IMG/VR virus record: IMGVR_UViG_3300027759_000102 | Location: 1-58,709 of that record | Length of the DNA: 58,709 nucleotides | From: a virus | Reading direction: 5' to 3' (one strand) | Shown here: positions 35,962 to 45,818 of the stretch, piece by piece | How positions within the stretch are numbered: the stretch's first letter is position 1 | Layout of the letters: every line of letters starts with the position of its first letter | Notes under the pieces: model-generated | The model's input: the letters and a program-made list of their open reading frames with translations, nothing else | Database searches by the model: none | What the model was told of the DNA's origin: nothing | Program-made: the position numbers and the translations under genes

Positions 35962-38799
35962 ATGATTACCAGACAAGAGTTTTTAGGGGTAGTGCTTCCC
36001 CCTAAAGGTTTTTACTGCGTAGTCGGAATCAAAGGAAAAATAATTCACAGCCAAACATTCCATAGTTCTTTAGCAGAAGTGGATGATGCGGTTGAAAAAT
36101 TAGAAGGTCAAAAACTTAATTCATTTGTGGCGTTGGCTAGTTTTGAAACAGATGGGAATCGGACAGCAGTTAATGCTTCTGAGCTTAAGTCATTTTTTCT
36201 TGATCTTGATTGCGGGGTTGATGACCTTGATAAAAAGTATCCGGACAAAAACAGTGCGGTTGCTGACCTAAAGCAGTTTGTTAAGGAAATGAAGTTACCT
36301 CGCCCGATGGTGGTTGACTCGGGTAACGGGGTTCACGCCTATTGGCCGTTGACTGCGCCAGTAAAGCGGGATGAGTGGAAGGTAGTTGCGGAACGGTTTA
36401 AAGCAATATGTGCAATGAAGGGGCTTAAGATTGACTTCAATGTACCTGCTGATGCCGCCCGTGTGTTGCGCGCTGTTGATTCACATAACTTTAAGGACAT
36501 TGAAAACCCAAGGAAGGTATCCATATTAACTGTTACCGAGCCAATGGAGTTTGCCGCATTCAAGAACCTGATGGGGATTTCTGATACGGCTACATTAGCC
36601 CCGCGTAAACCGTTAGATGAAGCAACCAAATCATTACTAGAGAAGCAGATACCACCGGCTAGCTTTAAGTTAATTCTTAAGAAGAGTTTGAGTGGGTCAG
36701 GATGTAAGCAGATTGCAGACTACGTAGTTAACCAAGCTACCGCACCGTATGACATGTGGAGAGCCGCGTTGTCTGTTGCTCAGGTGTGCAACGATAGGGA
36801 TAAAGCGATTCATCTTATCTCACGAGATCACCCAGAGTATTCACACGCTGAGACTGAGAAGAAGGCGAACGATACACATGGGGCGTATAGCTGTGCCACG
36901 TTCCAAGGACTAAACCCTAGTGGGTGCGATGGCTGTAAGTTTAAGGGCAAGATTACTAACCCGTTGAAGTTAGGTAGAGGTGAGATTGAAGCGGCTACCC
37001 CCGAGGACAATAAGGTAGTAGACGCTGTAGAACCAGAGAGAATTTATACGATACCCGATTACCCATTCCCGTATATACGGGGGAAGCGCGGAGGTATATT
37101 TGTTAAGACAAAAGATGAGGATGACAATCCCAAGGATGTAATGATTTATGAAAACGATTTCTATTTAGTAAACACGGTAGATGATCCGCTAGTCGGGATG
37201 GCAGGTTTGTTTCGATTGCACCTACCGAAAGATGGAGTAAAAGAATTTCTTATCCCTATGATGGACATGATTGCTAAGGATAAGTTTGGGGCGCACCTTG
37301 CAAAACAGGGTGTGAGTGCAACTGGAAAAGGTCAAATGGAGTCTATTATGAATTACACTGGAGCCGCAATAAAGTCGTATCAGCAAACACGCCGCGCAGA
37401 GAAGTCACGCCTACAGTTTGGGTGGACAGACAATCATACCGCGTTCATTATTGGGGATAGGCAAGTCACCGCCACCGAAGTTTCGTACAGCCCCCCATCC
37501 TCACAAACACTAGGGATGGTTAAGAAGTTTAGAAGGGTAGGCGCTCTATCCGAGTGGAAGAAGATTGCAGCATTCTACAACCGTCCCGGAATGGAACTAC
37601 ACATGTTTATGATGTTCTCTGGGTTTAGTTCTGCGCTAGTGCCGTTCTCTAACCAGAAGGGTGGCATTATAAGTTTACATAGCACAGACGCTGGCACGGG
37701 TAAAACCACCATGCTGAGAATGATTAATAGTATCTTTGGCCACCCAGACGATTTGATGTTAATCAGGGACGATACACCCAATGCAAGGGCACAGATCGTT
37801 GGCACGTTGCAGAACTATACGGTGACACTGGACGAGATTACAAACGATACACCTGAAGCATTATCTCAGTTCTTGTATAACCACCTGCATGGTCGCGGCA
37901 AAGAGCGTCAAAGCGCGTCAGCTAATTCAATACGGCTGAACACAGTCTCATGGCTATGTAACCTTGTAACAACGGGTAACTCAACGCTAGAAGACAAGCT
38001 GCTATCCAAGAAGCGTAACCCAGATGGGGAACTTGCACGGTTCCTTGAGTTTCAATACTTGCCCGGAAGTGATGTTGATAAAGCCGAGTCCGATACAGTT
38101 TTTGATACCCTGAAGACAAACTACGGTGTGGCGGGTGAACAGTATGTGCAATACTTAATCCGTGAGATGGATGCTTCGATAAAGACTTTAAGCAGTATGC
38201 AGAAGTCAATTGACAAGGCGGCGAAGCTTACACAGCGTGAACGGTATTGGTCTACGATTGCTGCAACTACCTTAACGGGTGGGTTATTGGCGCGGGCTTC
38301 GGGCGTGTTGGATTTCAGCGATGACGACTTTGAGCGGGTATTTAAGTGGATTATTGCGGTGTTGAAAACTAAACGCCAAGCGGTTACTTCTGCCCCGTCC
38401 GAACCATCGTTGATGCTTGGTGCGTTCCTATCGGAGCATATCAATGACGCATTGATTATTAATGGTGGGGTAGATCGTAAGGCAAACATGGCGCAAGAAG
38501 CACCTATACGTGAACCTAGGGGCAAGCTATACATTCGCTATGAGCCTGACACTAAACATCTGTATATCAACAAGCGTAAGTTCCGTGAGTATTGCACCCA
38601 AGGTCAGATTTCTTACGCAAGTGTTATTGCGGCTATGACTAGCCTAGGTTGTTTTGTAGCGGACAAGAAGGCGCGGATGGGTAAGGGCACACCGTTCTCT
38701 CAACCCGAGGCAGTCCTTATATTCTCAAACGCAGGTGAGAAGTTATTTGAAGATGGGGAAGTAGTAAATGCAAAGCCACGGGTTGTCAATACGGATTAA
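35962..38799 (+). CDS. Primase-helicase
   Basis: This 945-residue protein joins two functions. The N-terminal part (1-210) is an AEP/RepB-type primase: FFLDLDCG (D81, D83) and VDSGNGVHAYWPL (H125) give the active acids and His. A Cys/His region CATFQGLNPSGCDGCKFKG lies near 310-330. The C-terminal part has Walker A DAGTGKTT (about 575) and Walker B VTLDEITN (about 620), matching SF3/DUF927-like helicases. It would lay primers and unwind DNA for the polymerase. It follows the HTH gene with two bases between and overlaps the small 65-residue gene. Confidence 0.85.
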   Translation: MITRQEFLGVVLPPKGFYCVVGIKGKIIHSQTFHSSLAEVDDAVEKLEGQKLNSFVALASFETDGNRTAVNASELKSFFLDLDCGVDDLDKKYPDKNSAVADLKQFVKEMKLPRPMVVDSGNGVHAYWPLTAPVKRDEWKVVAERFKAICAMKGLKIDFNVPADAARVLRAVDSHNFKDIENPRKVSILTVTEPMEFAAFKNLMGISDTATLAPRKPLDEATKSLLEKQIPPASFKLILKKSLSGSGCKQIADYVVNQATAPYDMWRAALSVAQVCNDRDKAIHLISRDHPEYSHAETEKKANDTHGAYSCATFQGLNPSGCDGCKFKGKITNPLKLGRGEIEAATPEDNKVVDAVEPERIYTIPDYPFPYIRGKRGGIFVKTKDEDDNPKDVMIYENDFYLVNTVDDPLVGMAGLFRLHLPKDGVKEFLIPMMDMIAKDKFGAHLAKQGVSATGKGQMESIMNYTGAAIKSYQQTRRAEKSRLQFGWTDNHTAFIIGDRQVTATEVSYSPPSSQTLGMVKKFRRVGALSEWKKIAAFYNRPGMELHMFMMFSGFSSALVPFSNQKGGIISLHSTDAGTGKTTMLRMINSIFGHPDDLMLIRDDTPNARAQIVGTLQNYTVTLDEITNDTPEALSQFLYNHLHGRGKERQSASANSIRLNTVSWLCNLVTTGNSTLEDKLLSKKRNPDGELARFLEFQYLPGSDVDKAESDTVFDTLKTNYGVAGEQYVQYLIREMDASIKTLSSMQKSIDKAAKLTQRERYWSTIAATTLTGGLLARASGVLDFSDDDFERVFKWIIAVLKTKRQAVTSAPSEPSLMLGAFLSEHINDALIINGGVDRKANMAQEAPIREPRGKLYIRYEPDTKHLYINKRKFREYCTQGQISYASVIAAMTSLGCFVADKKARMGKGTPFSQPEAVLIFSNAGEKLFEDGEVVNAKPRVVNTD

Positions 38800-38965
38800 G
38801 TGGGATTTGTTCAAGATTGGAACCTCGGTGTTCATTCCGGGACTCGATCAACCTGACCTTAAGAGGCAAGCAGTAGCTGAATTTGGCAGGTTGAACATTC
38901 CGGTTGTTGTGCGCCCCGTAATTGAAAATGATATAGTTGGAATAAGAGTTTGGCGGGTTCCATAA
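38768..38965 (+). CDS. Small conserved replication-region protein
   Basis: This 65-residue protein has GGGGAAG before its ATG and reads IRIKWDLFKIGTSVFIPGLD, LKRQAVAEFGRLNIPVVVRP, VIENDIVGIRVWRVP. The pattern WDLFKIGTSVF(I/V)P....G...W(R) is common at the 3' end of phage replication blocks; function unknown. It overlaps the primase end by 32 bases and is the last gene before the terminator. Confidence 0.72.
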   Translation: MQSHGLSIRIKWDLFKIGTSVFIPGLDQPDLKRQAVAEFGRLNIPVVVRPVIENDIVGIRVWRVP

Positions 38966-39012
38966 TACCTGCTAGAATCAAGCCTGTTTCTCCCTCTCTC
39001 CGTGGTAAGTTT

Positions 39013-39040
39013 CCCCCAACGTGTGTTGGGGGTTTTTTTT
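39013..39040 (+). terminator. Strong intrinsic terminator closing the early block
   Basis: CCCCCAAC (39013-39020), GTGT loop, GTTGGGGG (39025-39032), then eight T (39033-39040). The minus strand has no comparable U-run, so it acts on plus-strand transcripts. It abuts the end of the convergent 2259-residue gene. Confidence 0.92.
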
Positions 39041-42000
39041 ACCTATACATCCGAGTAAGGTTAGTATCAAACGTAGGTGTCAGTTCCGCAAAGGCGCGTA
39101 ACGTAGGCAAGCGCAAACTCTTTAGGTATTTAGTCTGTTCATCTTCAAGCTTGTCTAACTTCTCCCGCATTTGTTCCGCGGTTAACGTGGTGTCAGACAA
39201 TATGCGTTTGCGTATTCCTCTATATACCCCAAGGTCTGCATCAACCCGCGTCTGTAACTGCCGCAACGCAAAAGCCTTTTTATTCTGCGGGTCGTTGATA
39301 TACTCCAACGCATCTTGGTTTCTACCAGCCGAAATCAAATCACGGTAAGCTCGTGCAGTTGTATCTATGCGGTCACGTAACTCATAGTAGTCTTCCAAAG
39401 ATGCTTTGTCCTTAGAGCTATACGTAAAGGTTTTGAGACCGGGGTAGTCCTCTACGCGCATACTTGGAGTTACTTTACCATCAGCGGCATGGAACAACCC
39501 GTTGGTCATTGAGATAACAAACCCCCCTAGCTGTCCTGTTAACCCACGTAGAAGGTAGTCAACCTTCATAGGAGATGCACCCATTGCAGCGCCTAGCTGT
39601 ATAGCAACCTCAGAAGTATTTTCACCAACTTGTTGGTTCAGCGGTAAGTATTCTTTGCTCTTTCCGACGATAGGGTTGCTACTATAGAATGAACGATTCA
39701 ATACAAGTTCTACACCAACCTTAGCACCTACACCGCCGGGGATAAAGTTCTCAAGGCTACCTAAGTCAGTAAACCCTTTCCACATAGCTCGACCCGCACG
39801 AGCACCTGCATCTTCAGACTCTAACCCCTCTGCAAGCATGTAGCGCGTAATCTGTTCAGGCACTACCTTGAATAAGAACCCAATGCCGTCGCCCGGAACA
39901 GGGATGCGAATGTTTGTCTCTGGGATAATCAGGCTGCGGTTACGGGTGCTGTCATCAAGTTTTTTGTAGTCATCATCATCACCTACCATCATGGTGTAAA
40001 GCGAAGTGAGTATGGCTAACTGCATACCACGATAGATAATAGCTAACCGTGTTTGGTTACGAGTGCCTTCACTGAGCCGTGCAGAACCAAGCACCAACCC
40101 TTTGTAAAGGTTGTTGAGGTCATTCATATACACGCCCATAAACGGCACGGTCTGACGCAGGAAGCTAGCGTATTCACTAGACCCTTGAGTATCGAAGTTA
40201 ATGATCTCACGAGCGCGGCGTATAGCTAATACCTCATTGCCTGTCTCTTTCATGGTGAGTTCGTATAGCGCAGTCCTAGTTGCGGCATCAGAAGCGTTTT
40301 GTATAGCCTCAAACGTATCCCACAGCTTTCCAAACATCCCACGCTTCTCAAGACCAAGCCTACGTTGCGCAGTTCGTCCTGCCTCACCGGGGATAACATC
40401 TCCACCACGACCTACTACACCAAATTGTTTAAGCCGTTCACCTGTTGTTGTGGTGCTAAATAGTTCTTTCATAAAGTTAGTCAATACGCGGGGTATTACT
40501 GCGTAAGGGTTGCGTAGCCCACCTGCAACAAAGGCGCGCATAGCGTCTTGGGGTAGCTGCCCTAACGCAAAGATTGGGAACGACGTTACACCTCTACGCA
40601 CCAAGTTAGCAGGGGCGGCAAAGAACTCAGTCATTGCACCGTGCGCGGTTTTAAACCCTCTGAACGCAGGGACAAACGCGGGGTCAGTAAACTCGTAGTA
40701 GTGTGGTATGCCATTGCGCATAACCTGCACAGTATTAGCCCGATTAACCCCTGCCGCATCTGGTGCACCCACACGCTTGGCTATGGGTCTACCGGCAATA
40801 CCAAACCGCTGTGCGTAGTCAACCATATACGCTGAGGTGTCGTTGCTAACTGACTTGGCTACCATCCAGTTACTTAAGTGCGCCATGTTGTCTAAGATGT
40901 TATTGATCTGCTTTGATTCAACACTGCCGCCCTTTAGGTCTTTGAGCATACTCTTGTTCATCAAACCTTTGGCAAACGCCCGAGGAGAGGGGATGTTGAT
41001 GCTTCCATCGTCATTCTCTGACCACCGATTCCACGGCACGTAGTCTGAGTATTCTTTCCACTCCGCGGCTTGCTCGGATGTGATTACCCCTGCGGCAACC
41101 AAACCATCTACGCCGTGATTCTTAAACTTGGTATATAGCTGCGCGGCAGCGGCAATCTCAGGAATGTCATTATAGACTTCTAACCCAAATTTTATTTGAT
41201 CGGCCGTTAAGGTAGGTTTAACTTCACCCTTAGCAATTGCAGATGCCAACCCTTGTTCCCGTTTAGCACTAACCGCCATATTAAAAAAGTAATTAGCGGC
41301 ATTAAAGTCTTTAATTTTTTTGTATTTTCCAACTGTGCTTTGTAGTTTTTTAATAATGTCTACATAGTTGGCATCCGTTTTGTATGCTTCCCACATACCA
41401 CGAGAGTTCTTACGAAACCCGCCTAGTTCTAAGGTAGCAAGCGCAATACCGTGTGTTTTTGAAGCGGCTTGCATACGGTCAATACCACTAGCCGCACCCG
41501 CCGCATCGAGCGAGTTGTTACCACCTAGCGTATCAACAAACAATTCTTCCCACGGTGCGTTTTTATCTGCCATCTGTTTACGCACAGACTCTACTACCCC
41601 CGCGGTACGGGCAAAACGGTCGGGGCGTGTTACGGTGTCGATAGCACCTTGTATGATGCCTTTGGCTGGTGGTGGCCCACTAAATACTCTACTAGCTTCA
41701 GCATCAGCCGCATCAAGCGCAGGGCTAGCTAAACTAAACCGCATCACGGCTTCTTTAGAAATCTCACGTACTGCTCCCGGTTTGTTTTTAGATGACGCAC
41801 CAGTTTCTCTAACATAACTAAACTTGTTAATCTTATCAAAGATTCCTTGGTTGATTGCCATTTCTCGAACAGACCTAAACGCTGTACGTACGATTTGGTC
41901 ACCCACCAGACCACGTTTAAACTTAAAGTATCCGTTCTCTTGGAAGATTACGTCTTTGTATTTCTTTATTACCTCTGGACTAATAACCCCAGAAGTGCCT

Positions 42001-45000
42001 AGGTATACACTGTTCCAAGTTGACCCATCCATAGCTAAGTAGAACGTATCCACCACAGCAGGCGCAACATACTTAGCTGACCGCTTAGGAGGAACAACGT
42101 CTAGGTCTACGATCTGTGCTTCTATAGAGTGTGGGGTAGACGTGAATATAACCCCCGCATTAGCTACAGGACCAAACGCACCAATAGGTCTAGCATCAGA
42201 GAGTTTAATATCATCCGTGCCAAGCTCAAGGATTTTGTATTTGGTTAGCTTTGCCCAATCGGTTTTCTTAGTATTAGTTTCCCTAATCTCATCATTGAAC
42301 TCAACTACAGGCGTTTTGATTGCGATGTGCGCAGCACCAAAGGCGGCGTTGACAAGGTCTTGTTCGGTTAAATCTTTACGGAAACCAATCTTACTTAATG
42401 CCGATTTTAGTGCGGCGTAAATTCTACGTAGCCAAGTATTCTCTGGGCGGTAACTTTGCGGTGTAACACCTCGATTGACTAACTCCTCAACCATATAGGC
42501 AATGATTTCATCATCTACGCTACCACCCTTGGCTAGCGCAGTTTGTGCGGCTTTACCTTTTAGATCACTTCCTTTAGCCCATTTACGGACTGTGTTAGCA
42601 AGGTATTCACGTTCGCCTGATTTCAACGCAAGGTCAAACCCAACATGCGCACCCAACTCGTGCAGTAGCACACCAAGTTCGTTACCAAATTTAATGTTGT
42701 TTGCAACTAAGTAAACCCGCCCTTTGTAAGCAACACCCTTAGCGGTTGGGCGCGCTGTGAACGGTAGGTCAGATACATCCTGCACAATAGTTACTAGACG
42801 GTTAAAACCTTCATCAAACCTAAACCATTTCTTAGTTGCCTTCCGCACATTATCAACGGTATTGCCTGTGCCCTTGCCGGCTGTCTCGGTTTGCGAATAA
42901 CGGCGTGAACCAACATACTCATCTATTGCGTCGTCTACAGCGTTATCAAATTCTTCTTCAAGTTCTTTTACTAGTTTCTTTTGCGCTTCAGTTGAAATAT
43001 CCGCAAACTCTTCTTCCGTGCTTTTAATTTTTCCTTTTACTACTTTCTTCTCTTTCTTTTCTTCTTTTGCTAATAAAGCTTGCTCTTCTTCTAACTCGGC
43101 TTGAAGTTCGGCTTGAAGTTTTGCGTCATTTATTTCTTCAGCAGTTTTAGTTTCTGCAACAGCTTCTTCAGGTTTGGTAACCGTAGTTTGCAGCGCGGCC
43201 TTATTGATTGCGCGCCTTGCTTTTCTGTTTTCTTTAACAACAGCTTTTTCTTTAGTCTTAGCTTCTTCTAAGGCTTCAGCTTTACGCCGTTCAGCTTCGC
43301 TTCCTTTTTTGTATCGCTCAAAGCGCCGTGTCTCACGTTCGTAGTGTTTTTTCTCTTGGGGTGTAGCATTAGTTTTTGCGTAGTCAGCAAAAGCCCGTGC
43401 GTGTACACCGCCTTGACCTTCATACTCCCTGCCACTACCCTGCTCTTCAATTGCACCTGTAGATTTAATTACTTTGAACCCACCAGCAGGTACGTTCTCT
43501 ACAGTGTCATAAGCTAACGCACTAAGGGCAGTGCGCATGTCCCCATAGTGGCTTACATAACGGCGGGTAGCATCAACCTGTGCGCGTTCTTCTGGAGTAG
43601 CGTTAGGCTTATACGGTATCTTATCGAGTTCCGCTTTAGTGTTAGCAAGTTTGTTAGGTTGAACTTGTTGCGTTACTGAGGTGGCGGGTTCTTCTTCTGT
43701 TGACGTTTTAGGCGGCTCGGTTTGGGTGGTTTTAGGGGCATTAGTTTTTCCTTTATTAACAAGGTCATCAACCTTAGTCTGCATTTCGTTTTGTAGGCTT
43801 TGTTGCTCATCGGTTAGTGCACTTGACTTCTTTTCTTCTCCTCCATCAAGTTCAACAATAGGTTCCCCAGTAGTTCCCACTCCGGCTCCCTCAGTAGAAG
43901 TAGGGGTGGATTGATCGGTGGTGTCTGATGATAAAGGCACGACAGCGCCGCTTGCAGGTCCTGTTGATTTAGCCTTTGCAATAGTTCTAGGTTTGGCATT
44001 TTTGCCCCCCACTTGGTTTACTTCGGTTATTTTATTCCCAAAATGTATACCTTCACCAGCATCGTTTAACGGACTTTGCTCATTAAAAATTTCTACAGGA
44101 TGCAATCCTTTTTTGGGTTCAGTTGTATACGGAACCTTAGCTAACACCTGCCCTTGCTTAAACCCATAATGATTTTGAGAAGCTATAAGACTGGCTGTCC
44201 CATTACCATCGGGTACTAACGCTGTAGGAAGTTCAGGGTTTTGAAATACGCCTGCAACGGAATTAACACTGTCGGTATCCATAAAGATTGTTTTACGCGA
44301 CTTCGGTTGTAATCCTTTGGTAGTGTCTTTATGGTTTTCCCCACTGCGATTACGTTGTGTTGAGTTGTCGTCATACAGACCATAGGTAGACCCACGCCCA
44401 GTGCGAAAGGTTGCTACTACGTCATTACGATTTTCAAACGGGGTGTATGTTGGCAATCCTTCAGACGCGGGTTTAGGGGGTTCTATCTTTGCAATCTTAC
44501 GTTTTGGTTGGCTAAGTAATTCTTCCGGGGTTATTGCTGTAGCAACCGATGCTTCATCACGACCTTCTAACTTGGCCTTTGCAATTTTACGTTTTGGTTC
44601 GGGTGTAGTTGTAAGGTTACTATCGTTGTAAGCATCTACTTGCGCTTGCGTAGTTGCAACTGACCCATCAGGTAAGGTAACAGGCGTAAACGGTTCTTGC
44701 TTGGTTAATTGCTTTGGTTCAACAGATGCGTTGTATTCATCTAATTGTTCTTGTGTGGTTGCAACTGACCCATCAGGTAAGGTAACAGGCGTAAACGGTT
44801 CTTGGTTAGTTAACTGTAGTGGTGCTGTGGGTGGGGTTGTAGGTTCAGTTGGGGGTATTGCTTCGTATTTACCAGAGGGCTGTGCGTTCTCAGATTGGGG
44901 ATTTCCACGCATTGCACCAGCAAGTGCACCCGCAGTACCACCTACCGCTGCCGCCCCAAAGAAAGACTCAAAGTATTCGTTTTTAGCATCTTTATCGTCT

Positions 45001-45818
45001 AGGGGTAACCCTGCTTGCCACCGTTCAGCAGCTGTTTCTAAAACTTCGGTAGGAGCTTCGGCAATAATACCGGCGGTTGAACCTGTTAATACTCGTCCAG
45101 CTAAACCCGTCCCTTTACGTTTTGCAAGTTCAGCACCTATTTCAGTTCCAGCTTTTTTACCTAAAGAACCTATCCCTACAGTAAATTTATCCGCAATATA
45201 CCCAAATGGGGCGGTACCCGTTGCGGTTAAAGCAGCTTTAGCAACTTCTAGTTCTTTTGGATCATTTTTTTCTTGCGCTTGCCGTACTAAGAAATTTCCA
45301 AATTGTTGTACTCCGTAAGTAGCAATACCAACTGCAGTTCCACCTAGCGGAGTTAGGAACGGGCTAGTCGCAGCCGCCGCAGCTAAAGGCACCGCCATTC
45401 CGGGTGCAGATTGGAGAAACTGCTCAGAAACAAATTGAGGAACTTGCCTAGCCGCGGCAGCTAATCCTTTTTCTTTGTATATATCTTGTATACGGCCCGC
45501 GGTTAAACCTTGTTGTTTTGCGGCATCTATTTCGTTTTGTTCTTTTATTGCCTCCATTTTTTGGCGGGTTTCTTCGTCTGTACCCGTAATAGACGACGCG
45601 GCTAACCCTAGCCCTGAGCCAATTTCTTTAAACGCACCAACCCCACGTTTAAGTGCACCCCTTGCGCTTTCCATAAAACCAAGGTCTTCAGGCGCTTTAT
45701 TACTTGCGGCCTGTTTCTCTAGTGTTATACGCCTAGCTGTTTTTTCGATAACTGATTTGTCTGTATCATCGGGAAACTCTAGGGGTGTGCCATCGTAAAG
45801 TTCAACTTGTATCGCCAT
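39039..45818 (-). CDS. Giant polyvalent virion protein
   Basis: This 2259-residue protein is the largest here. The N-terminal part has hydrophobic Gly/Ala helices (about 130-330) like ejection proteins. Around 335-400 a 35-residue unit with EPFTPVTLPDGSVATTQ occurs twice. A zincin-like LLHELGAHVGF stands near 1050; it is HExxxH rather than the usual HExxH. Near 1700-2000 are ANLVRRGVTSFPIFALGQLP and LRQTVPFMGVYMNDLNNLYKG, the style of the LPD38 large polyvalent domain. Such proteins are stored in the head and enter the cell with DNA, sometimes carrying several activities. It is the last gene of the late block. Confidence 0.75.
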   Translation of the reverse strand: MAIQVELYDGTPLEFPDDTDKSVIEKTARRITLEKQAASNKAPEDLGFMESARGALKRGVGAFKEIGSGLGLAASSITGTDEETRQKMEAIKEQNEIDAAKQQGLTAGRIQDIYKEKGLAAAARQVPQFVSEQFLQSAPGMAVPLAAAAATSPFLTPLGGTAVGIATYGVQQFGNFLVRQAQEKNDPKELEVAKAALTATGTAPFGYIADKFTVGIGSLGKKAGTEIGAELAKRKGTGLAGRVLTGSTAGIIAEAPTEVLETAAERWQAGLPLDDKDAKNEYFESFFGAAAVGGTAGALAGAMRGNPQSENAQPSGKYEAIPPTEPTTPPTAPLQLTNQEPFTPVTLPDGSVATTQEQLDEYNASVEPKQLTKQEPFTPVTLPDGSVATTQAQVDAYNDSNLTTTPEPKRKIAKAKLEGRDEASVATAITPEELLSQPKRKIAKIEPPKPASEGLPTYTPFENRNDVVATFRTGRGSTYGLYDDNSTQRNRSGENHKDTTKGLQPKSRKTIFMDTDSVNSVAGVFQNPELPTALVPDGNGTASLIASQNHYGFKQGQVLAKVPYTTEPKKGLHPVEIFNEQSPLNDAGEGIHFGNKITEVNQVGGKNAKPRTIAKAKSTGPASGAVVPLSSDTTDQSTPTSTEGAGVGTTGEPIVELDGGEEKKSSALTDEQQSLQNEMQTKVDDLVNKGKTNAPKTTQTEPPKTSTEEEPATSVTQQVQPNKLANTKAELDKIPYKPNATPEERAQVDATRRYVSHYGDMRTALSALAYDTVENVPAGGFKVIKSTGAIEEQGSGREYEGQGGVHARAFADYAKTNATPQEKKHYERETRRFERYKKGSEAERRKAEALEEAKTKEKAVVKENRKARRAINKAALQTTVTKPEEAVAETKTAEEINDAKLQAELQAELEEEQALLAKEEKKEKKVVKGKIKSTEEEFADISTEAQKKLVKELEEEFDNAVDDAIDEYVGSRRYSQTETAGKGTGNTVDNVRKATKKWFRFDEGFNRLVTIVQDVSDLPFTARPTAKGVAYKGRVYLVANNIKFGNELGVLLHELGAHVGFDLALKSGEREYLANTVRKWAKGSDLKGKAAQTALAKGGSVDDEIIAYMVEELVNRGVTPQSYRPENTWLRRIYAALKSALSKIGFRKDLTEQDLVNAAFGAAHIAIKTPVVEFNDEIRETNTKKTDWAKLTKYKILELGTDDIKLSDARPIGAFGPVANAGVIFTSTPHSIEAQIVDLDVVPPKRSAKYVAPAVVDTFYLAMDGSTWNSVYLGTSGVISPEVIKKYKDVIFQENGYFKFKRGLVGDQIVRTAFRSVREMAINQGIFDKINKFSYVRETGASSKNKPGAVREISKEAVMRFSLASPALDAADAEASRVFSGPPPAKGIIQGAIDTVTRPDRFARTAGVVESVRKQMADKNAPWEELFVDTLGGNNSLDAAGAASGIDRMQAASKTHGIALATLELGGFRKNSRGMWEAYKTDANYVDIIKKLQSTVGKYKKIKDFNAANYFFNMAVSAKREQGLASAIAKGEVKPTLTADQIKFGLEVYNDIPEIAAAAQLYTKFKNHGVDGLVAAGVITSEQAAEWKEYSDYVPWNRWSENDDGSINIPSPRAFAKGLMNKSMLKDLKGGSVESKQINNILDNMAHLSNWMVAKSVSNDTSAYMVDYAQRFGIAGRPIAKRVGAPDAAGVNRANTVQVMRNGIPHYYEFTDPAFVPAFRGFKTAHGAMTEFFAAPANLVRRGVTSFPIFALGQLPQDAMRAFVAGGLRNPYAVIPRVLTNFMKELFSTTTTGERLKQFGVVGRGGDVIPGEAGRTAQRRLGLEKRGMFGKLWDTFEAIQNASDAATRTALYELTMKETGNEVLAIRRAREIINFDTQGSSEYASFLRQTVPFMGVYMNDLNNLYKGLVLGSARLSEGTRNQTRLAIIYRGMQLAILTSLYTMMVGDDDDYKKLDDSTRNRSLIIPETNIRIPVPGDGIGFLFKVVPEQITRYMLAEGLESEDAGARAGRAMWKGFTDLGSLENFIPGGVGAKVGVELVLNRSFYSSNPIVGKSKEYLPLNQQVGENTSEVAIQLGAAMGASPMKVDYLLRGLTGQLGGFVISMTNGLFHAADGKVTPSMRVEDYPGLKTFTYSSKDKASLEDYYELRDRIDTTARAYRDLISAGRNQDALEYINDPQNKKAFALRQLQTRVDADLGVYRGIRKRILSDTTLTAEQMREKLDKLEDEQTKYLKSLRLPTLRAFAELTPTFDTNLTRMYR
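44653..44804 (-). repeat. Exact 47-base direct repeat in the giant gene
   Basis: The same 47 bases occur at 44653-44699 and 44758-44804, 105 bases apart, encoding the EPFTPVTLPDGSVATTQ unit in frame. Flanks differ (YNASVEPKQLTK versus the preceding linker). Confidence 0.9.

Noticed and set aside
39013-39040. Bidirectional terminator between convergent blocks
   Set aside because: Only the plus strand has a T-run after the stem; the minus-strand side lacks one, so it should not end late transcripts.
44701-45318. Open plus-strand frame of about 205 codons under the giant gene
   Set aside because: Antisense to a continuous minus-strand gene, no ribosome site, low-complexity product. The same applies to plus-strand frames at 5057-5533, 41368-41817 and 51485-52048.
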